A stretch of DNA of 64,000 nucleotides from Perca fluviatilis (GCF_010015445.1 NC_053134.1:7230136-7294135), one strand, 5' to 3'. Positions 45,787-62,429 are shown, numbered from the stretch's first letter. Notes: generated by a model from the letters alone, not told the origin. Translations and numbers: made by a program.

Positions 45787-47940
45787 CTAGAGAGGAGAGA
45801 GAACAGATGTGGTTAATGCAGATGAATAGATAGAATAAGAAAGCAGATGCAGGGAATCTGAGATACAAAACAAAGTAAGTTCTACATAATTATGTCACTG
45901 TAATCTTGTCTTAATATTGTTTGACCATCTACCCTTACAGGCCAAACATTTAGTTTAAAAAAAGCACATTTGGTGTATTTCCATATCATAGTAACATCCA
46001 GTTATGTTCCTGTAAACACAAAATTGTTATCTCAAAGTCACTACGTCCAACCTCCAATAACTGTGTTATAGCTACACACAGTAAACCGCGGCAAACTGCC
46101 AGATGGAAAGCAGGTTTTCACATTTCCTAACAGAAACATGGGCCAACAGTAAAACAACTGCACTGAGTTTTGCCTGGTGCATCCACAGAAAAACAGAAAG
46201 GTGTACAAGTTAACATGAGCTCTTAAACCTGGATGTGAATCCATCAACAAGATAAACATTTGAGCTTTTCCAGAGATGGGGACTAAGAAATGAAAACTCA
46301 GCAGGCACAGTGACAGTAACCAGGGTGACTTCACAGGAACATATTTTCCTTCATCAAAACCTTCTAATGTGATAAACAGCTAATAGGCAGTAGAGAAGCT
46401 TCTGACTGTGGGAAAGTTGTCCAAAAACACTGATTGAACAATGGGCTGTACTTTGGTTTGAAGACAACTAAACTCAACCCAGAACCCTACAATCAGCCTC
46501 CACTCAACCTCTCCTGGCTTCTTTTCACATCCCTGGGGCTTGGTGTACCTCAGCTGAGAAAGTGGGGATCCTTGAGTGGGCTGAGCCCTATGACACCCCC
46601 CCCCCCCACTGAGGTCAAAGAAGAAAGATTATCAGACAAAAGGGGGACTGAGCTTGCAAAGTGGTGCAAGCCTTTGTCTGGGTACAGGACTAACTTTGCT
46701 GGGGAAATGAAAAGAGTGGAAAAAAACAAGGAAAGAAAATTGACTGTTAGGAAATGGTGTAGGTTGAGAGAGGGAAAGTGATGGAGAGACTGGAACACAG
46801 GACAGATGGGAGGGCAATGAAACATGAGGTTTCTAACTTCAGAAATGTCTTGTTTCGTTCTGCTGTATTGTGCCTTTATTTAATTTACCACTTTAAAAAA
46901 GCAAAATAAGAGCGACTCAAAGCGTTCAGGTCAACGTAGACGTTTGTTTACCAGTTATATCGGAGTGGGCGTATTTATTTTGTAAATGTTCATCAGATTG
47001 TGACGTCATGAGTCTGTGCAGCCGCTGTGATATAAATAAAATATCGCGGCTGTCAGCAAGGATCCAAGACAGACCTTGTTGAGTTGATATCTAACCTTAC
47101 GTCTTGTTAACATTGCTTATTCACAGAGTATGAAGTCATTTCAGTTTGATTCTTCAGGTGGTATCATAAGCAGCACAAAAGCAGAATAACGGTCACTGTA
47201 ATCAGTAAATTGGAAGTGCACATCCGAAGCTCGCTGATGATTATCCACATTGTAAGTTACAGTAATCACTACGGAGCTTTAGGAATACAGTAATAGAATA
47301 GTAATAGACTTGATATGTAGATAGTGACACGTGTAGTTTAGCAAACAGTGGGACGACTATCGGGAGAGTTGTTCCAGAGTTTATAACGTGTCCGAAGTTT
47401 TAGCTATCTGGTAACGTTAGTTAGCACGCTTTGCCTGGTTTGTCCTTGTGACTGCGTGGTCTTATTAAGTGGCTGAACACCCCACAGCCTAATGTTAACA
47501 CGGGTTAAACAAGTCTCAACAAAACACTATGAGCTTGTCTAGCCTTTCAACAAACTGTACGACATAACAATAGAACGAGACGCGTGTTAATGATAGCCGA
47601 AACAGCCCAACTTTAAGGTAACGTTACATCTCCAGTTAAGGTTAGCGTGTACTTGATACAGCTATGAGGAGTTGCGCTTACAAAACACTGAAATTATACA
47701 CAAAGACAATCTACACCACTGTAAAACCCTTACAGGACAATTGTCTGAAATATCTTAACATACAAGTATACGCAAACACGCGACAAGTATGTCAGCTCTG
47801 CCGTTTTTAATTTATTTATTAAAGAGATTAGTGAGCCCTAGCTGCCCTGCTAACATTAGCCTAGCATGCTAGTTAGCATTAGCCTGCCAGGCTAACTGCC
47901 ATAATCCTACAAGTTCATCCGTTAGCCGGAGGTCAGCTCC
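45787..47940. other. USP44 5' intron, probable
   Basis: The region between the coding exon's acceptor and the promoter-like sequence near 48.1 kb. It contains a C-run (46597-46608) but no coding exon. A weak candidate leader-exon donor on the minus strand (CGCAG then GTTCGT) lies near 47967-47975. Confidence 0.4.
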
Positions 47941-48049
47941 CAGCAGCAGCCTCAGCTTTAAAACGAACCTGCGGGACATGTTACAACAACAACACACGTA
48001 TCATCGGCTACACTGTTACACATGTATTATGAATGACTGTGTGTGAAAA

Positions 48050-48175
48050 GAAAAGAGCATACTTAGCCTCTCCTTCATGGCAGCAACTCTTCTGTTTCCA
48101 AAATGATCGCCATCTTGTCAGTCCCTGTCGCGTGGTGTTGCCTCGAGCGCGTCCTCTATACGTGACGTTGTTGTT
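48050..48175 (-). promoter_or_regulatory. Probable USP44 promoter with YY1-like and CRE/E-box-like sites
   Basis: CGCCATCTTG (48108-48117) is a minus-strand CAAGATGGCG, the YY1 core, in the orientation of USP44. CpG-containing GTCGCGTGG, CTCGAGCGCG and TACGTGACGT (CRE/USF-like) follow within 60 bp. No other gene is near, so this is the most likely USP44 start region. Confidence 0.5.
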
Positions 48176-48249
48176 GTTGTTTAACTTATTTTATGGAAGC
48201 AAATTTCCGCCAATGTTACATAAAAAAGGTCCTGTAGTCATTATAATGA

Positions 48250-49060
48250 TGCACTTTCTCAGAATAATGACTTAGTTTCTCAACATAATGACAGTACATA
48301 TCTCTAAATAATGGCTTAATATCTCAAAATAACCACTTAGTAGCCTATCGGAGGGTGAAGATGTTCACTTATCTTCTATTAAAACAATTTCTGTGTATTT
48401 TACGTTTTGTTATATTGTCATTTTACAGATACGACTTCCGTTTATAAGTTTAGTGTCAGACTGTTAAATGCTGGTTTTATTGTAGTTTACTTTTTTTTAT
48501 AGTATTCCTGTCGTTGCATTGTCGTGCTTTTGTGGGCCTAGATGTAATAGCCTACTTCTTAGTTGTTGTTTATTGTGTATTGTGTCACTGTGTCACTTTT
48601 CATACAAATAAGCAACAAAATCAGTGCTTTGCAATGATGATCGAATAGAAGTAGTGCAATGTTATACCATTAGAGGGAACTGCTGCACCATTTACAATCA
48701 AGTGGGCCCGATGCCCCAATGACTTTGTTATCACAAATACAATTAAGGGCAATTTTATTTAAAAGTGAATGCCCAAAGTAAAAGTAGCAATACCTTAAGA
48801 ACAAATTCTTATCATCTGTTGATTGTAAAATCTTTATTCTGCCAAGTAACTCCAGCTGTCAAATACATGTACTGGAGTAAAATATGTGTCTTTAAAAAGT
48901 AGAGTAGATGTATAAAGTAGCAGAAAATGAAAAAATGGGAAAGTACTTTTATACTTTAAGTATATTTCGTTGATTATATACTTTTACTGCACGGCTTTTA
49001 CTTATAATACTTTTTTAGAGGTGCACTGCTAGTTTTACTTAAGTAAAAGGTCTGAATAGC
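48250..49060. repeat. Low-copy tandem ATAATGACTTAG-type repeats and TACTT-rich repeat
   Basis: At 48250-48350 degenerate units of about 25 bp (CAGAATAATGACTTAGTTTC, CTAAATAATGGCTTAATATC) follow one another. At about 48780-49060 a TACTT/AAGTA-rich block resembles the ends of the element at 53430-54487. Confidence 0.45.
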
Positions 49061-49671
49061 ATTAACATTAACCCTGAAAAGTCCCTTCTTTTATGGATCA
49101 CAAGTGTGTGTTTGTTATCCTTTGCCCAAAAGCCCTGCAGTTGTACCTTTAGGAGGTATTTTAAAGTCTTGTGTGCTAGTGTGGGATGCAGGTGTAGCAC
49201 TTCATGCTGGTTAATGGGGGCTGGTGGCACTCACTATGTAGATCCTATCAGTCTATGCCAGAGTTTTTATAAGACAACAACACTGTAATGTCTGCTATGT
49301 GGATAAGTCTCAACTCCAACAACATCAACCATAACAGGGGAAAATATAATTACTGTGTGTGATAAATTGTGAATATTGTGTGAGTATACAGTAGACGAAA
49401 GCTTCAGTGAAAGATAGTTTATTAAGTGTTGTTATTTTAACACATTGTGAATCCCTGTGTAAATAGTATAGTTTCACATTAAACATCTTGACGAGAGAAT
49501 AAAGGGAGGACTTGGTTTTCATTCAGGAAATTGCGCCTGAAGGAGGACTTTAAATCTCAACACACGCAACATGACTGCATGTGAAGAATCCTTCTCATGT
49601 ACTGATTAGTGGGGAACTGATCCATACAAGCCTTCTTAAACCCCCACTGAACACGGGGAGTGTGGTAATAG

Positions 49672-50689
<1,018 letters not shown>

Positions 50690-50880
50690 CATTTCGGTTT
50701 TTGTAAGGATTAAACAAATGAGATAGAGTGTGACAATTAGTGAGCTTTAGATATGCAAGTGGCTGGATTTTGTTACTTTTGGACGGAGCCAGGCTAGCTG
50801 TTTCCCCCTGTTTCAAGTCATTGTGCTATAAGCTAAGCTAAATGGCTGCTAGCAGTTAGCTTAATATTAACCGTGTAGAA
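50690..50880. repeat. TTAGCTTAGC-family dispersed repeat, fragment
   Basis: GGACGGAGCCAGGCTAGCTG and TTTCCCCCTGTTTCAAGTC match the copies at 14560-14775 and 18600-18960. Confidence 0.65.
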
Positions 50881-50884
50881 ATTC

Positions 50885-51135
50885 AATTCAATTTTATTTA
50901 TGGTATCAAATCATAACAAGAGTTATCTCGAGACACTTTACAGATAGAGTAGGTCTAGACCACACTCTATAATTTACAAAGCCCCAACAATTACAGTAAT
51001 TCCCTCAAGAGCAAGCATTAGCAGTAGCTATAGCGACAGTGGTGAGGAAAAACTCCCTTTTAGGAAGAAACCTCGGCAGACCCAGACTCTTGGTAGGCGG
51101 TGTCTGACGGTGCCGGTTGGGGGTGTGATGAACAG
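50885..51135. repeat. Fish dispersed retroelement-like repeat
   Basis: TTCAATTTTATTTATGGTAT, TCTCGAGACACTTTACAGAT, AGGTCTAGACCACACTC and GTGAGGAAAAACTCCC follow in order. I recognise this as a very common teleost repeat, probably the 3' part of a non-LTR element, but cannot name the family. Confidence 0.6.
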
Positions 51136-51194
51136 TGGCAATAATAAAGATAATGGAACAGTGACTACAATGGTAGTCGTAGTAGTTCATGTCA

Positions 51195-51325
51195 TAGTAG
51201 GGCACAGCAGGGCGTTACGGAGTGTAGCGTGGCACAGCAGAGCATGGGTGGACGCAGTGGACGCGGCAGGACGCAGCAGGACGCAGCCGGACACTGCAGA
51301 GAATCGCAGAGCGTAGCAGGGTGTA
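51195..51325. repeat. Degenerate minisatellite, about 10-bp GGACGCAGCA-type units
   Basis: Variants such as GGACGCAGTGGACGCGGCA, GGACGCAGCAGGACGCAGCC and CACAGCAGAGCA repeat across about 130 bp directly after the retroelement-like repeat, so it may be part of that element. Confidence 0.6.
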
Positions 51326-52443
51326 GCAAGTCCACAGCGACAGCTGCACCCAAGACCCAGGTCTTGGTGCCATCCTAATCCAAGGCAATATTCTGGGCGA
51401 AGAAGAAACATAAGGACTCCGGGGAGTAAACTCCCCAGAGCTATGTTAGTAACAAGCATTTCTGGGACAAGGATGCACACAAAAGGAAACAAATGAAAAG
51501 AGAGATGAGAGAGCAGCTCATTGTGTCATAGGAAGGGAGGAACTTCCCCAGCAGTCTAGAATTATAATAGCATAACTAAGAGAGGCAGGTTAAATGTGAG
51601 TGATATTGATTTTCTCATCTTGGCAAGAAAACAAATAAGCACATTTCCAAAAATACTAAACACCTGATGTTGGGTAGCTCTTTCTACTGGTTCTCAAGGT
51701 TGTTTAGCAAGCATGACTGAACAAGACAAATAAATCCATCATCAGTGGCATCTGATTAGAAAGATGGGACTGTTTGCTTGAGACATAAAGTAAAAGAAAG
51801 AGAATCTTACACATAATTGTAAATAAATCCTCATTAGTATATATCTAAACCATAAATTAAGTTCTTTTGCAAAAGGGTTCGTCACCTGGACTTCATAAGA
51901 ATAGAAATTCACAAACACGCACAGAGAAACATGTAGCTTTGCAATCTGATTTTATTGGACGGTGTTTAGATAATGTCAGTGAAAGGAAGCCATTCCGGTG
52001 GTTTCATGGTGATGTTAACACAGCTGGATACGGTGTTGGTTTTGTGGCGGTTGAAAACACAGGTGCTGGTGAAGCCAGGGGGAAATGCTTTACTTTGCCT
52101 GTAAACAAACACATCTCCTGTAATTTCTGCTCTCAGATTTGGAGCCTGCCTGCTATGGTTGGTGAGGCCGATTGTTAACATTGGCTACTTGACAGCCTCT
52201 GATGTTTAATCTGTTTTTGTAGTGTCCCGACTTGTCATGAGGGCCTGTTTTCCCTCCCAAACTGTCTGTCTGTTGTCACGTTGATGCGTGGGTTCGTTCA
52301 TAATGACTCAGTGACATCAGGTCCTTGTTTTCATGGCTGTATAATAATCAGCAGTAGCGTCTCAATCACTCTGCTATGTCAACATCGCCCTCCCTGTTCT
52401 GGCTTGCTCTGATGATCTTCAGGTAGAGAAACATTCCTGATGC
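51326..52443. other. USP44-NTN4 intergenic, middle
   Basis: No recognised gene. A 103-codon frame at 51867-52178 shows no family motif and no splice or promoter context, so I do not call it. Confidence 0.4.
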
Positions 52444-52451
52444 GTGTGTGT

Positions 52452-52523
<72 letters not shown>
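52444..52523. repeat. (GT)n microsatellite
   Basis: An 80-bp GT run with one TCTG interruption. Confidence 0.95.
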
Positions 52524-52526
<3 letters not shown>

Positions 52527-53429
52527 TGTGTGCAATTAAGTAAAAACCAAAGAGCTTGAATAGTTTCTGAGGACAGAGCTGGATATTTTCATGTGAAGGA
52601 CGCCAGTGAAGGATTTTCAGTCTGGTTTCCTATATGCCATAATCTCCTCATTTCCTCTGTAAGTGAATCAAAGCTGATGGGATAATACTGACCACATGAT
52701 TCACTTATCCAGCACACACTTCCTCTCACCATACTCCTGAGAAGAAATCCCCTCTTTCCATATTTTCTGCTTTCAATTCCCTCCCTCTGCCTTCCTCGGG
52801 ACCTGTGGGTGCTGGTGTGCTCTGTGACACCGATAGCAGACCAGTTTCTGGGCGTCTGTCTCAGGGTGATGGGTGCTGCCTATGAGGGGCATTGTGACTC
52901 CCTGCGAGAGGAGGGGAAGGTGGGGGCTTATTGTCCCCAAGCCTGCGGGAGCTGCCATGCACTCCGCGGCCAATAGCAACACAAGAATGCTGACCGGACA
53001 AAGGCCATAACTCCATTCTATAGCAACACAAGCGAGGTATTGTGTTCATACAGGCACACACACTCGTATATACACACACACACATGCATCTATTCGCCAT
53101 TACTACAATAACACATACACATATGCTACACTGAAGCAAACTATGCATCTGTGCAAGCATGCCAAACACTCATTCATCAACTAGTTTCCCACACCACGCA
53201 ACCCCCCACAGGACATCTTCATCACAGGCTGAGAATGGCCAGTGAAGCTGGAGACAATGAGTGGGGGCGAGGGAGCATGAGAGACAGTGAGAGAGAGACG
53301 GAGGTCCATGGTTCAGCTGCAGCAGTTTATGTGTTTGTGGCTCCCTGTTGCGTCTACGCTTCAAGGCCAGTTCCCACTACATAAAGCACCAAGTTCCTCC
53401 GACTAACCTGAAGGTCTGCACTGAGCAGT
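52524..53429. other. USP44-NTN4 intergenic, moderately GC-rich
   Basis: No gene recognised. Around 52780-52990 the base composition is balanced and a GCCAATAG motif (CCAAT-like) occurs. It could be regulatory, but nothing in the sequence proves it. Confidence 0.35.
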
Positions 53430-54487
53430 TAGTGGAAGAAGTACTTAGGTACTTTACTTCAGTAAAAGTACCTAAGTAAACGTCCCTCATTCGACATCCT
53501 ACATGAGTAAAAGTGCAGAAGTATTTAAAGTGCAGAAGTATTATCAGAAAAATGCGTGTAAGCAGCATTTTACTGTTGTAGCTGGTCGACCTAGAGCTAG
53601 TTTTATAAACAGTAAGTCCACTGGTTCCCAGCCTATGGGTCAGCCCTAAAGGGTCACCAGAGAAATCTGAAATGCCATGAGATGATTAATAGGTGAAGAC
53701 AGAAGACAAAACAAAGTTCTGTGACACAAATTTTTCCTCTAATCTTTGTGAAATATAGGAATATGTGCCTCAGATAGTTATAGAGTGGATATCTCTCTTT
53801 GGTGGAACTGCTAAGAACTCAGAAAGTGCGCTTCCATCCACCTTATTTTATACGTATTTTGAATTTGTGGAAAGGTTGGTGTATTGAAAACAAGAAAATG
53901 TGACAAATGGAAACAGACTTGACAGTGAATAAAACAAGACGTACATGATTAAAGCCTGTGATTTAAAAGTCCAGCTGAAAACATCAGATCTGTGTGGACC
54001 GATGAAGAGACCGTAACGTTCCTCAAAATAATACATAAAACAAACCGCACCCTCTTCTTCTGCAATGGTTTAATGGCACTGGACTAGACAATTAGTGCCA
54101 CCAATTGTTTATCGTGATGCGCCCAGTTCCTAATATGGTATTCAAAGAACAGTAGTGGATGAAAACACGCATTAATGTGCATTTTATTTTGCCGACCTTC
54201 CTCTTGTCAAATCCAAAATTTGACAAGAGGCCCCAACTAGACAGGTTTCTTTTCTCTAAGGGGTCACTAGCCGAAAAGGTTGGGAGCGACTGGATTGATT
54301 TTAATAACACACTGTACTTTATAAGCTTGTAATAAGCTTTTTAAATATATAATCTGTGTCTGTAAAGTAACCAATAGCCTCAAAGTAGTGGAGTAGAAGT
54401 ATAAAGTAGCATAAAATGGAAATACTCAAGTACATGTACTTAAAGTACAGTACTTGAGTAAATTTACTTAGTTACTTTGCACCACTG
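53430..54487. mobile_element. TACTT/AAGTA-rich inverted-repeat element, split by a second element
   Basis: The left AGTGGAAGAAGTACTTAGG and the right TTAGTTACTTTGCACCACT are partly inverted ends. The inner flanks (AGTAAAAGTACCTAAG; CTCAAGTACATGTACTTAAA) are AAGTA-rich. The block is interrupted at 53618-54294 by another repeat. Degenerate relatives occur at 24990-25230 and 48780-49060. Confidence 0.6.
53618..54294. mobile_element. Inner element of GGTTCCCA/GGGTCAC type
   Basis: The left CCACTGGTTCCCAGCCTATG then AAAGGGTCACCAGAGAA, and the right CTAAGGGGTCACTAGCC then GGTTGGGAGCGACTGG, are imperfect inverted ends. It contains a perfect hairpin CTTGTCAAAT/ATTTGACAAG at 54202-54228. Confidence 0.6.
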
Positions 54488-54489
54488 GC

Positions 54490-54940
54490 ATTGAGGCATT
54501 CCTTCCAGTCACATTCCTCTTCCCGTATGCACTCGTTCACCCCTTCTGCCGTCTGGAAACAGCTTGGCAGAAACGAGGAGGAGCCGTGCCCCCTCTGCCC
54601 TTAATCTGTGAATGGGCCGTGAATGAGGAAACGTGGGTACAAGAGGCTATCCGGGCCACAGCTGTGAAAAAAACATCCACTCCCGCTCACCTCTCGTTGA
54701 GGAGAGACAGGTGAGTGACCTTTGACCCGGCCCGCTGCGGAGTGCTGTTTGACGCGCCAGGAATGTGTCCACACCTCTCGGCCAACCACGTCATGGCGAT
54801 TGGGCGAGGAGGCGGTGGAAAACATGCAGGCCGCCTAAACCCAAACAAAGTGTGTGTGCTCGCCTCGGCCTCTCTGTTATGGTCTACATTCTGTGGCGCT
54901 GTGTGAATGTAGGGGAGAGTGTTTTGGGAGCGAGAGTGAT
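54490..54940. promoter_or_regulatory. GC-rich unique island with a nuclear-receptor DR1-like site
   Basis: An isolated non-repetitive island among AT-rich repeats. It contains TGACCTTTGACCC (54716-54728), a near-perfect DR1 half-site pair (HNF4/COUP/RXR type), plus CACGTCATGG and GATTGGGCG (CCAAT-inverse). Open frames exist on both strands, but none has a family match. An enhancer role is inference. Confidence 0.35.
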
Positions 54941-55917
54941 GGATGACTTAATCTGAAGGGACAGTATGTGTGTGTGTGTGTGTGAAAGAGTAGGGTGATA
55001 AGGATATTTTTGTCCAATTTATGGGAAGTATTTCAAGGCCTGGGCAGTTATATCAACCTGTTGAGAGTTAGAGTTCATGTAAGTGAGTCTGGGAAGAGTT
55101 CTGCTCGGCAACAAGGTTTCAATGACAAAGTGAGATTGCTGTAAACTATTAAAAGATAAGTTTGGTTTATTACAGCGTGGGTCTAATTTTTTTGGTTTTG
55201 TCTATTGTTTCTTTTGTTTTGCTTTTTATGTCGTATTCGCCAAGTTAATTGCTGACTAATGGGAAGGTAGCAATATTGCTAAGGCGAAGAACGACGAGCA
55301 GTCCGACAGGTTTAAAACAAATTTTTTTGGGAGAGAAAATTAATTTATTATTACTTCACACATATCCAGCACAGATTGGGAGACTCCTGATGGGCCACTT
55401 TGACCTGCAAGGTCTAGTCAAGAACTTATGTTTGCATCCATATTAATAATGGATATAATGCAATATTTTGGAGAAAAGTTCCTACAAGTCTTTTCATTTT
55501 TTTTACATTTCAATGTTTTGCTTTGTTCAAATCACAATTTATCAAAACTACATGAATGTAAAAAGATAAAGAAACACGGCGAACAGGTTAATCAAGAAGC
55601 TGCAATTTGTCCTTTGCTTTGTACGAAGCTTTACTAATTTTCCGATGATAGTTGTGCTAGTTATGCGATATTTGTATGCACTCTTCTACAGTACAGGTTG
55701 ACCTAATTCACCATATTTGTGAACTAAGACAGTTTCCCCATTTTTTTTTTAGACTGGCTAAACTGTTCACAACCTGTCTAATCGTCTAAACACGTGTTTG
55801 GACTTTTGTAAAGCGACATTCCCAGATCTCATCAATTACTTTAGCAGGTAATACATAATCATAACGGATAGAAATAATGACCAAGTGCTAAAAATAAGAC
55901 CAAAGTTGTAATTATCC
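54941..55917. other. AT-rich sequence downstream of NTN4
   Basis: No gene recognised; a short (GT)n run lies at 54968-54983. Confidence 0.4.
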
Positions 55918-55923
55918 TTTAAT
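55918..55923 (-). terminator. Candidate NTN4 polyadenylation signal (ATTAAA)
   Basis: TTTAAT on the plus strand is ATTAAA on the minus strand, about 950 bp after the NTN4 stop. It is a common variant hexamer, supported only by position. Confidence 0.3.
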
Positions 55924-56875
55924 ATTACGACATACAAAAACAATTAAACAGAGGGAGAAAGATGAACATAATATTTATATAGATATATACAAATAATACT
56001 GTACAAGAGCACAAAGGAAGGAATAACAAGGATTTTCTGAGTTGAGTGTAATATGAGATGAATCGATATACATGACGCTGTATCATAAACATTGGAACGG
56101 CTGTTTTTGAAAGTGTACTCACAAACCTAGGGAAAAGCTTCAGAGCTGGACTGAATCTGGACTGTGCTCGTAATATACCTCTGCATTCAAACACCCTCTC
56201 TCTCTCTGTCTCACATGCACACACACACATTTGCAAAACAGGCAAATACATTCACGTTCGGGGTAAAACCCATGCACTCTGATTTCAACACAGGCACACC
56301 TGGACTGGCTAAGATTTAACCACCTGTAGTGGCTTGTATGGCTTGTTCAGCGTCACTCTGGGTGCTTTGCACATTATGTCAGCACACACATACACTGCTG
56401 CCTGTGTGAAGGAGTGTAATAGGGAATGGACATGCTCCATGTCAGGGGGCTCATTTAGTGTGTATGTTAAATCCTCCTCTCTTTGTTTGTCCATATTCCC
56501 TCAGTCCATCTTAGGCTAAAGTGCTGCAGAGAGGAAGAGATTCAGTTTTAATGTATGTCAATACGTCCAGAGGGAGTCACTCTGGCCAAAGCGCTGAATT
56601 CCTCCATTTCTTGAGCTGCAGCATCAAAAGAAATCCTACATAGGAATGTGCAAGACATGATATGTCTTAATAAATTTATATCCTGTGTGCTTTGAGCTGG
56701 TGCAGTCCGCCACAAGCTCTCATTGGACAACAGCAGGGAAATAAAGGGGGTTTCAATCATCTCAGTTCAGCCCCTAAAAACCTGCTTAATTCAATATTCC
56801 ACACCTGGAGGACAAGAAAATCCACGGCATTGTTGTCTATGTGTCCATCTGTCCTCCAGTGTTTTTACAGTCCGT

Positions 56876-59289
<2,414 letters not shown>

Positions 59290-60162
59290 CTGGGAGAGAA
59301 AAAAAGTACTTTAAATATGAAGGTGTTACATGTTGCATTTTGAGATCAATAAATCGTTAGCATACATTTCTTAGATGATGATTTCTTTACATCACAAATG
59401 GAGGCCGTTCGGTTAAGGAAGACCCAGCAACACCCTTTTTTGTGACAGGAAGCCCCAAGATTTACAGATGTGGGCTTTAGTTTATTTTTTAAACACAATT
59501 TTCCTGGCTGTTTTTCCTTTGTAGATAGATGAGAGTAGAGAGTTCATAGTTTGTAAAGTGCTACAAGAAATACTAGGATATAAGATCCCTATGAGTTGTT
59601 TGGTAGTTTATCTCTGAAGAAAGTGTAATGGGAAGCTACATATATTTGGTTAAAATGTGTCAGTGTTTTGTCAGTTTTGCAGACATTTGGTCATAAAGCA
59701 AAAATATTGGACAAATTTAAACTTGACGATTTTGCTAGACGAAAAAGGCAGTAGGATTCATCCTCTGGGGATTATAATTGTCTGATCTAAATTTCATGGC
59801 AATCCATCCAAAAGTAGTTGAGATATTTCAGTCTGGAGCAAAGTATGCTGGCATGGCTAAAAATAGTAAAAAAAAAAAAGTAAAACCATAATCTAAAGAA
59901 ATTATGAAATATAATAAATAAAGATACAAAATATATCTAAGAAAATGAAAAAATATCACATTGAAAAGCATCGAGTTTAAAGGTCTTTTAAGCTGACATT
60001 TTGTTGACCTGCAATTTACAATTTATTACCAGGACTTAAGTATTTCATCATTCATCAGTTGTTCTATTTGTCTGTCTGCTATGGCTTGCAGAAGCTTGTA
60101 ATACAAAGGCCTCTCTCTCCTTCTTATCACACACACAACACTGCATGCACGCGCAAACACGT

Positions 60163-60163
<1 letters not shown>
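59290..60163. other. NTN4 intron, left part
   Basis: AT-rich intron. It holds the second GAGCAGAATATCTC-type repeat (59700-59860). No laminin-EGF exon is seen. Confidence 0.6.

Positions 60164-60254
<91 letters not shown>
60164..60254. repeat. (CA)n microsatellite
   Basis: A pure CA run of about 91 bp. Confidence 0.98.
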
Positions 60255-60256
<2 letters not shown>

Positions 60257-62205
60257 AGTCTTAGAAAACTACTGTCTGCTGTCTTTCTACTGTTATCAAC
60301 ACTGAGACCCCTAGCTTTTTGCAGGAGGAGGTGTCAGGCCTCCCCCATAAATCTGTCCCTTATCTTGGGGGAGGACGAGGGGGGGAGATGTGGTGAAGGA
60401 GAGGCTGAAGACGAGGAGGGAAAAACAAAGAGGGGGTGTTGTTTGGAGCCATTTCTCTATTGTTTAATGATGCTTGAAGCTAGACTGGCAGTAAATGACT
60501 CAAACTAATTATATACTGTACACCCAGAGGCATGTCTCCCTGCACTCTCTCAATGTTTGACTATAGATTATAGAAGAAAATAAACATAGTACTATGGACA
60601 AATTTCTCGATAAACAGCAATGCTTTCAAGGCTATTTAATGGTTCACAAATTGATTCATTACTTAATGATTAGAATGCACTATGACTCTGCAAATGTAGT
60701 AGTGCATTCATTGTAAAACATTGTAATTTCCCTTGTGGGATTAATAAAATTATAAATTGTTATTATTATTATTGAAAACAAAATAAAGCCTATTGACACT
60801 GGGATCCGTAGAGCAACATCACATTACACATTACATTTTAATAGTTTAATTACTTTTTCTGCAACTTGGGGGGGTGGTGGGGGGTTAGCTGTAATAACAA
60901 AACTTACATATTAGTACCTTATAAAGTTGCTTTGGTGAAGGATTGCCTATTTACACATCAAACAAACTGAGAAACGGTAGCATGTATTTGTAGTTTATTT
61001 ATACTTTTAACTCTGTTTTGGTCTCTACCAACTCAGAACACACACACCAAAATAGGTTACCAAGGTGCCACCAGTCTGATTTAGTTTAAAGCTTTAGTGC
61101 GTAACGTTTTGCCATTAATGAACGTCTGTTACATTCAAGCCATTGCTAAATGAGTTGCTACAAAGCTAATTAAGACTATCAGCTCCACACAACTCTCTCT
61201 GTATTTCTCAGTATGGCTATGTTCAGAAGATTGTGGCGTCCGGCGACTTTTGCACAGAAACTTGAGTGAAGATAATTACCTCTTCTGAAGAGTCAATCAT
61301 GTGTTTTTTAATCCTCCGTGTCCTCCTTGGCTACTAGCAACTGCGTGCAGGAGGGGTGGGGGCTGTGCGCGATCACATAATAGGCAGTGTTGTTGTCATT
61401 ACTTAGAATTCCTCATGGGGGCGGCCAAAACTACACACCATAGCTTAAACTGTGGTAAACAGTGGTTCTAGCTTCTTTCTGTTCTATATTGTTGTAAATT
61501 AAATATCTTCGTATTTTGGACTGTTGGTTAGACAAAAAAAAGACATATGAAGACATCCCCTCTGACATCTTATAGACAAAAGAATAACAATAATAACGGT
61601 TAGTTGCATTATTGTGCATGTGGCCATTGTACAACTATTTTATTTTTATAGTTTTTTAGGTCCTGTTAAGGTTGTTGAACAACAGCTATTTTATAAAACA
61701 TGTACAATACTTTGTATTAAATGTTTGTGATTTATGTCTATGTTTTGTTATATTTTTCCTCTGAATTCCTTAATAAAAAGGGAGCAGGAATGTCAGGTTT
61801 CCCACATTTGATCAGACAGTTTATCAGACGAATCACCCGGGACAACATAACCCTTATTAGACCAAACTGTGCAATACCAATAAAATAATAATGAAATCAC
61901 ATTTATAGATTTTACAGACGTGCACACAAGCACACACAAGACATACAAATACCAGACATGACTATGACCAGACTATTACAAGACAAGATTTTTGCGTGTG
62001 TGTATCAGGCTCTTATCTACACTATTGTTTAGTTAGCAGCCTCTGCAAGTTAATAATTAACGTAACCCAGATTACAGCACCACCTCAGTTCCATGTAAAG
62101 CAAAAACACGTGTGATGATGTGTTTGGTAAGTGGGTGTGTTTATATATCTGTGTGAGAATTGAGCATTTGAAGGGGGTCACAACACAAGGACTCCTGTGT
62201 GTTAA
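60255..62205. other. NTN4 intron, middle
   Basis: No exon found. About 60715-60770 (TTTCCCTTGTGGGATTAATAAA) resembles a LINE tail. About 61083-61440 (AGCTTTAGTGCGTAACG) looks like a dispersed fish repeat. A G-rich run lies at 60869-60885. Confidence 0.45.
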
Positions 62206-62328
62206 TGTGTGTGTGTGTGTGTGCGTGTGTGTGTGTGTGTAGCTGCAAGAGCTCTGACATTGAAAACTTCATGAGACATGACAAGACACCTGCCTGAGCA
62301 ACAAGTGTAGACAACAAAGTCCCCCCCT

Positions 62329-62368
<40 letters not shown>
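62206..62368. repeat. Two short GT/AC microsatellites
   Basis: (GT)n at 62206-62240 and (AC)n at 62331-62368, with a unique 90-bp spacer; a C-run follows at 62380-62391. Confidence 0.93.
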
Positions 62369-62371
<3 letters not shown>

Positions 62372-62429
62372 GTAACTTCTCCCCCCCCCCCGCTAAAAAG
62401 TTTCGGTGTGTACAAGCTTGACAGGAGTG

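Noticed and set aside
51867..52178. 103-codon frame
   Set aside because: No family motif, no splice signals or promoter context, and composition like its surroundings.
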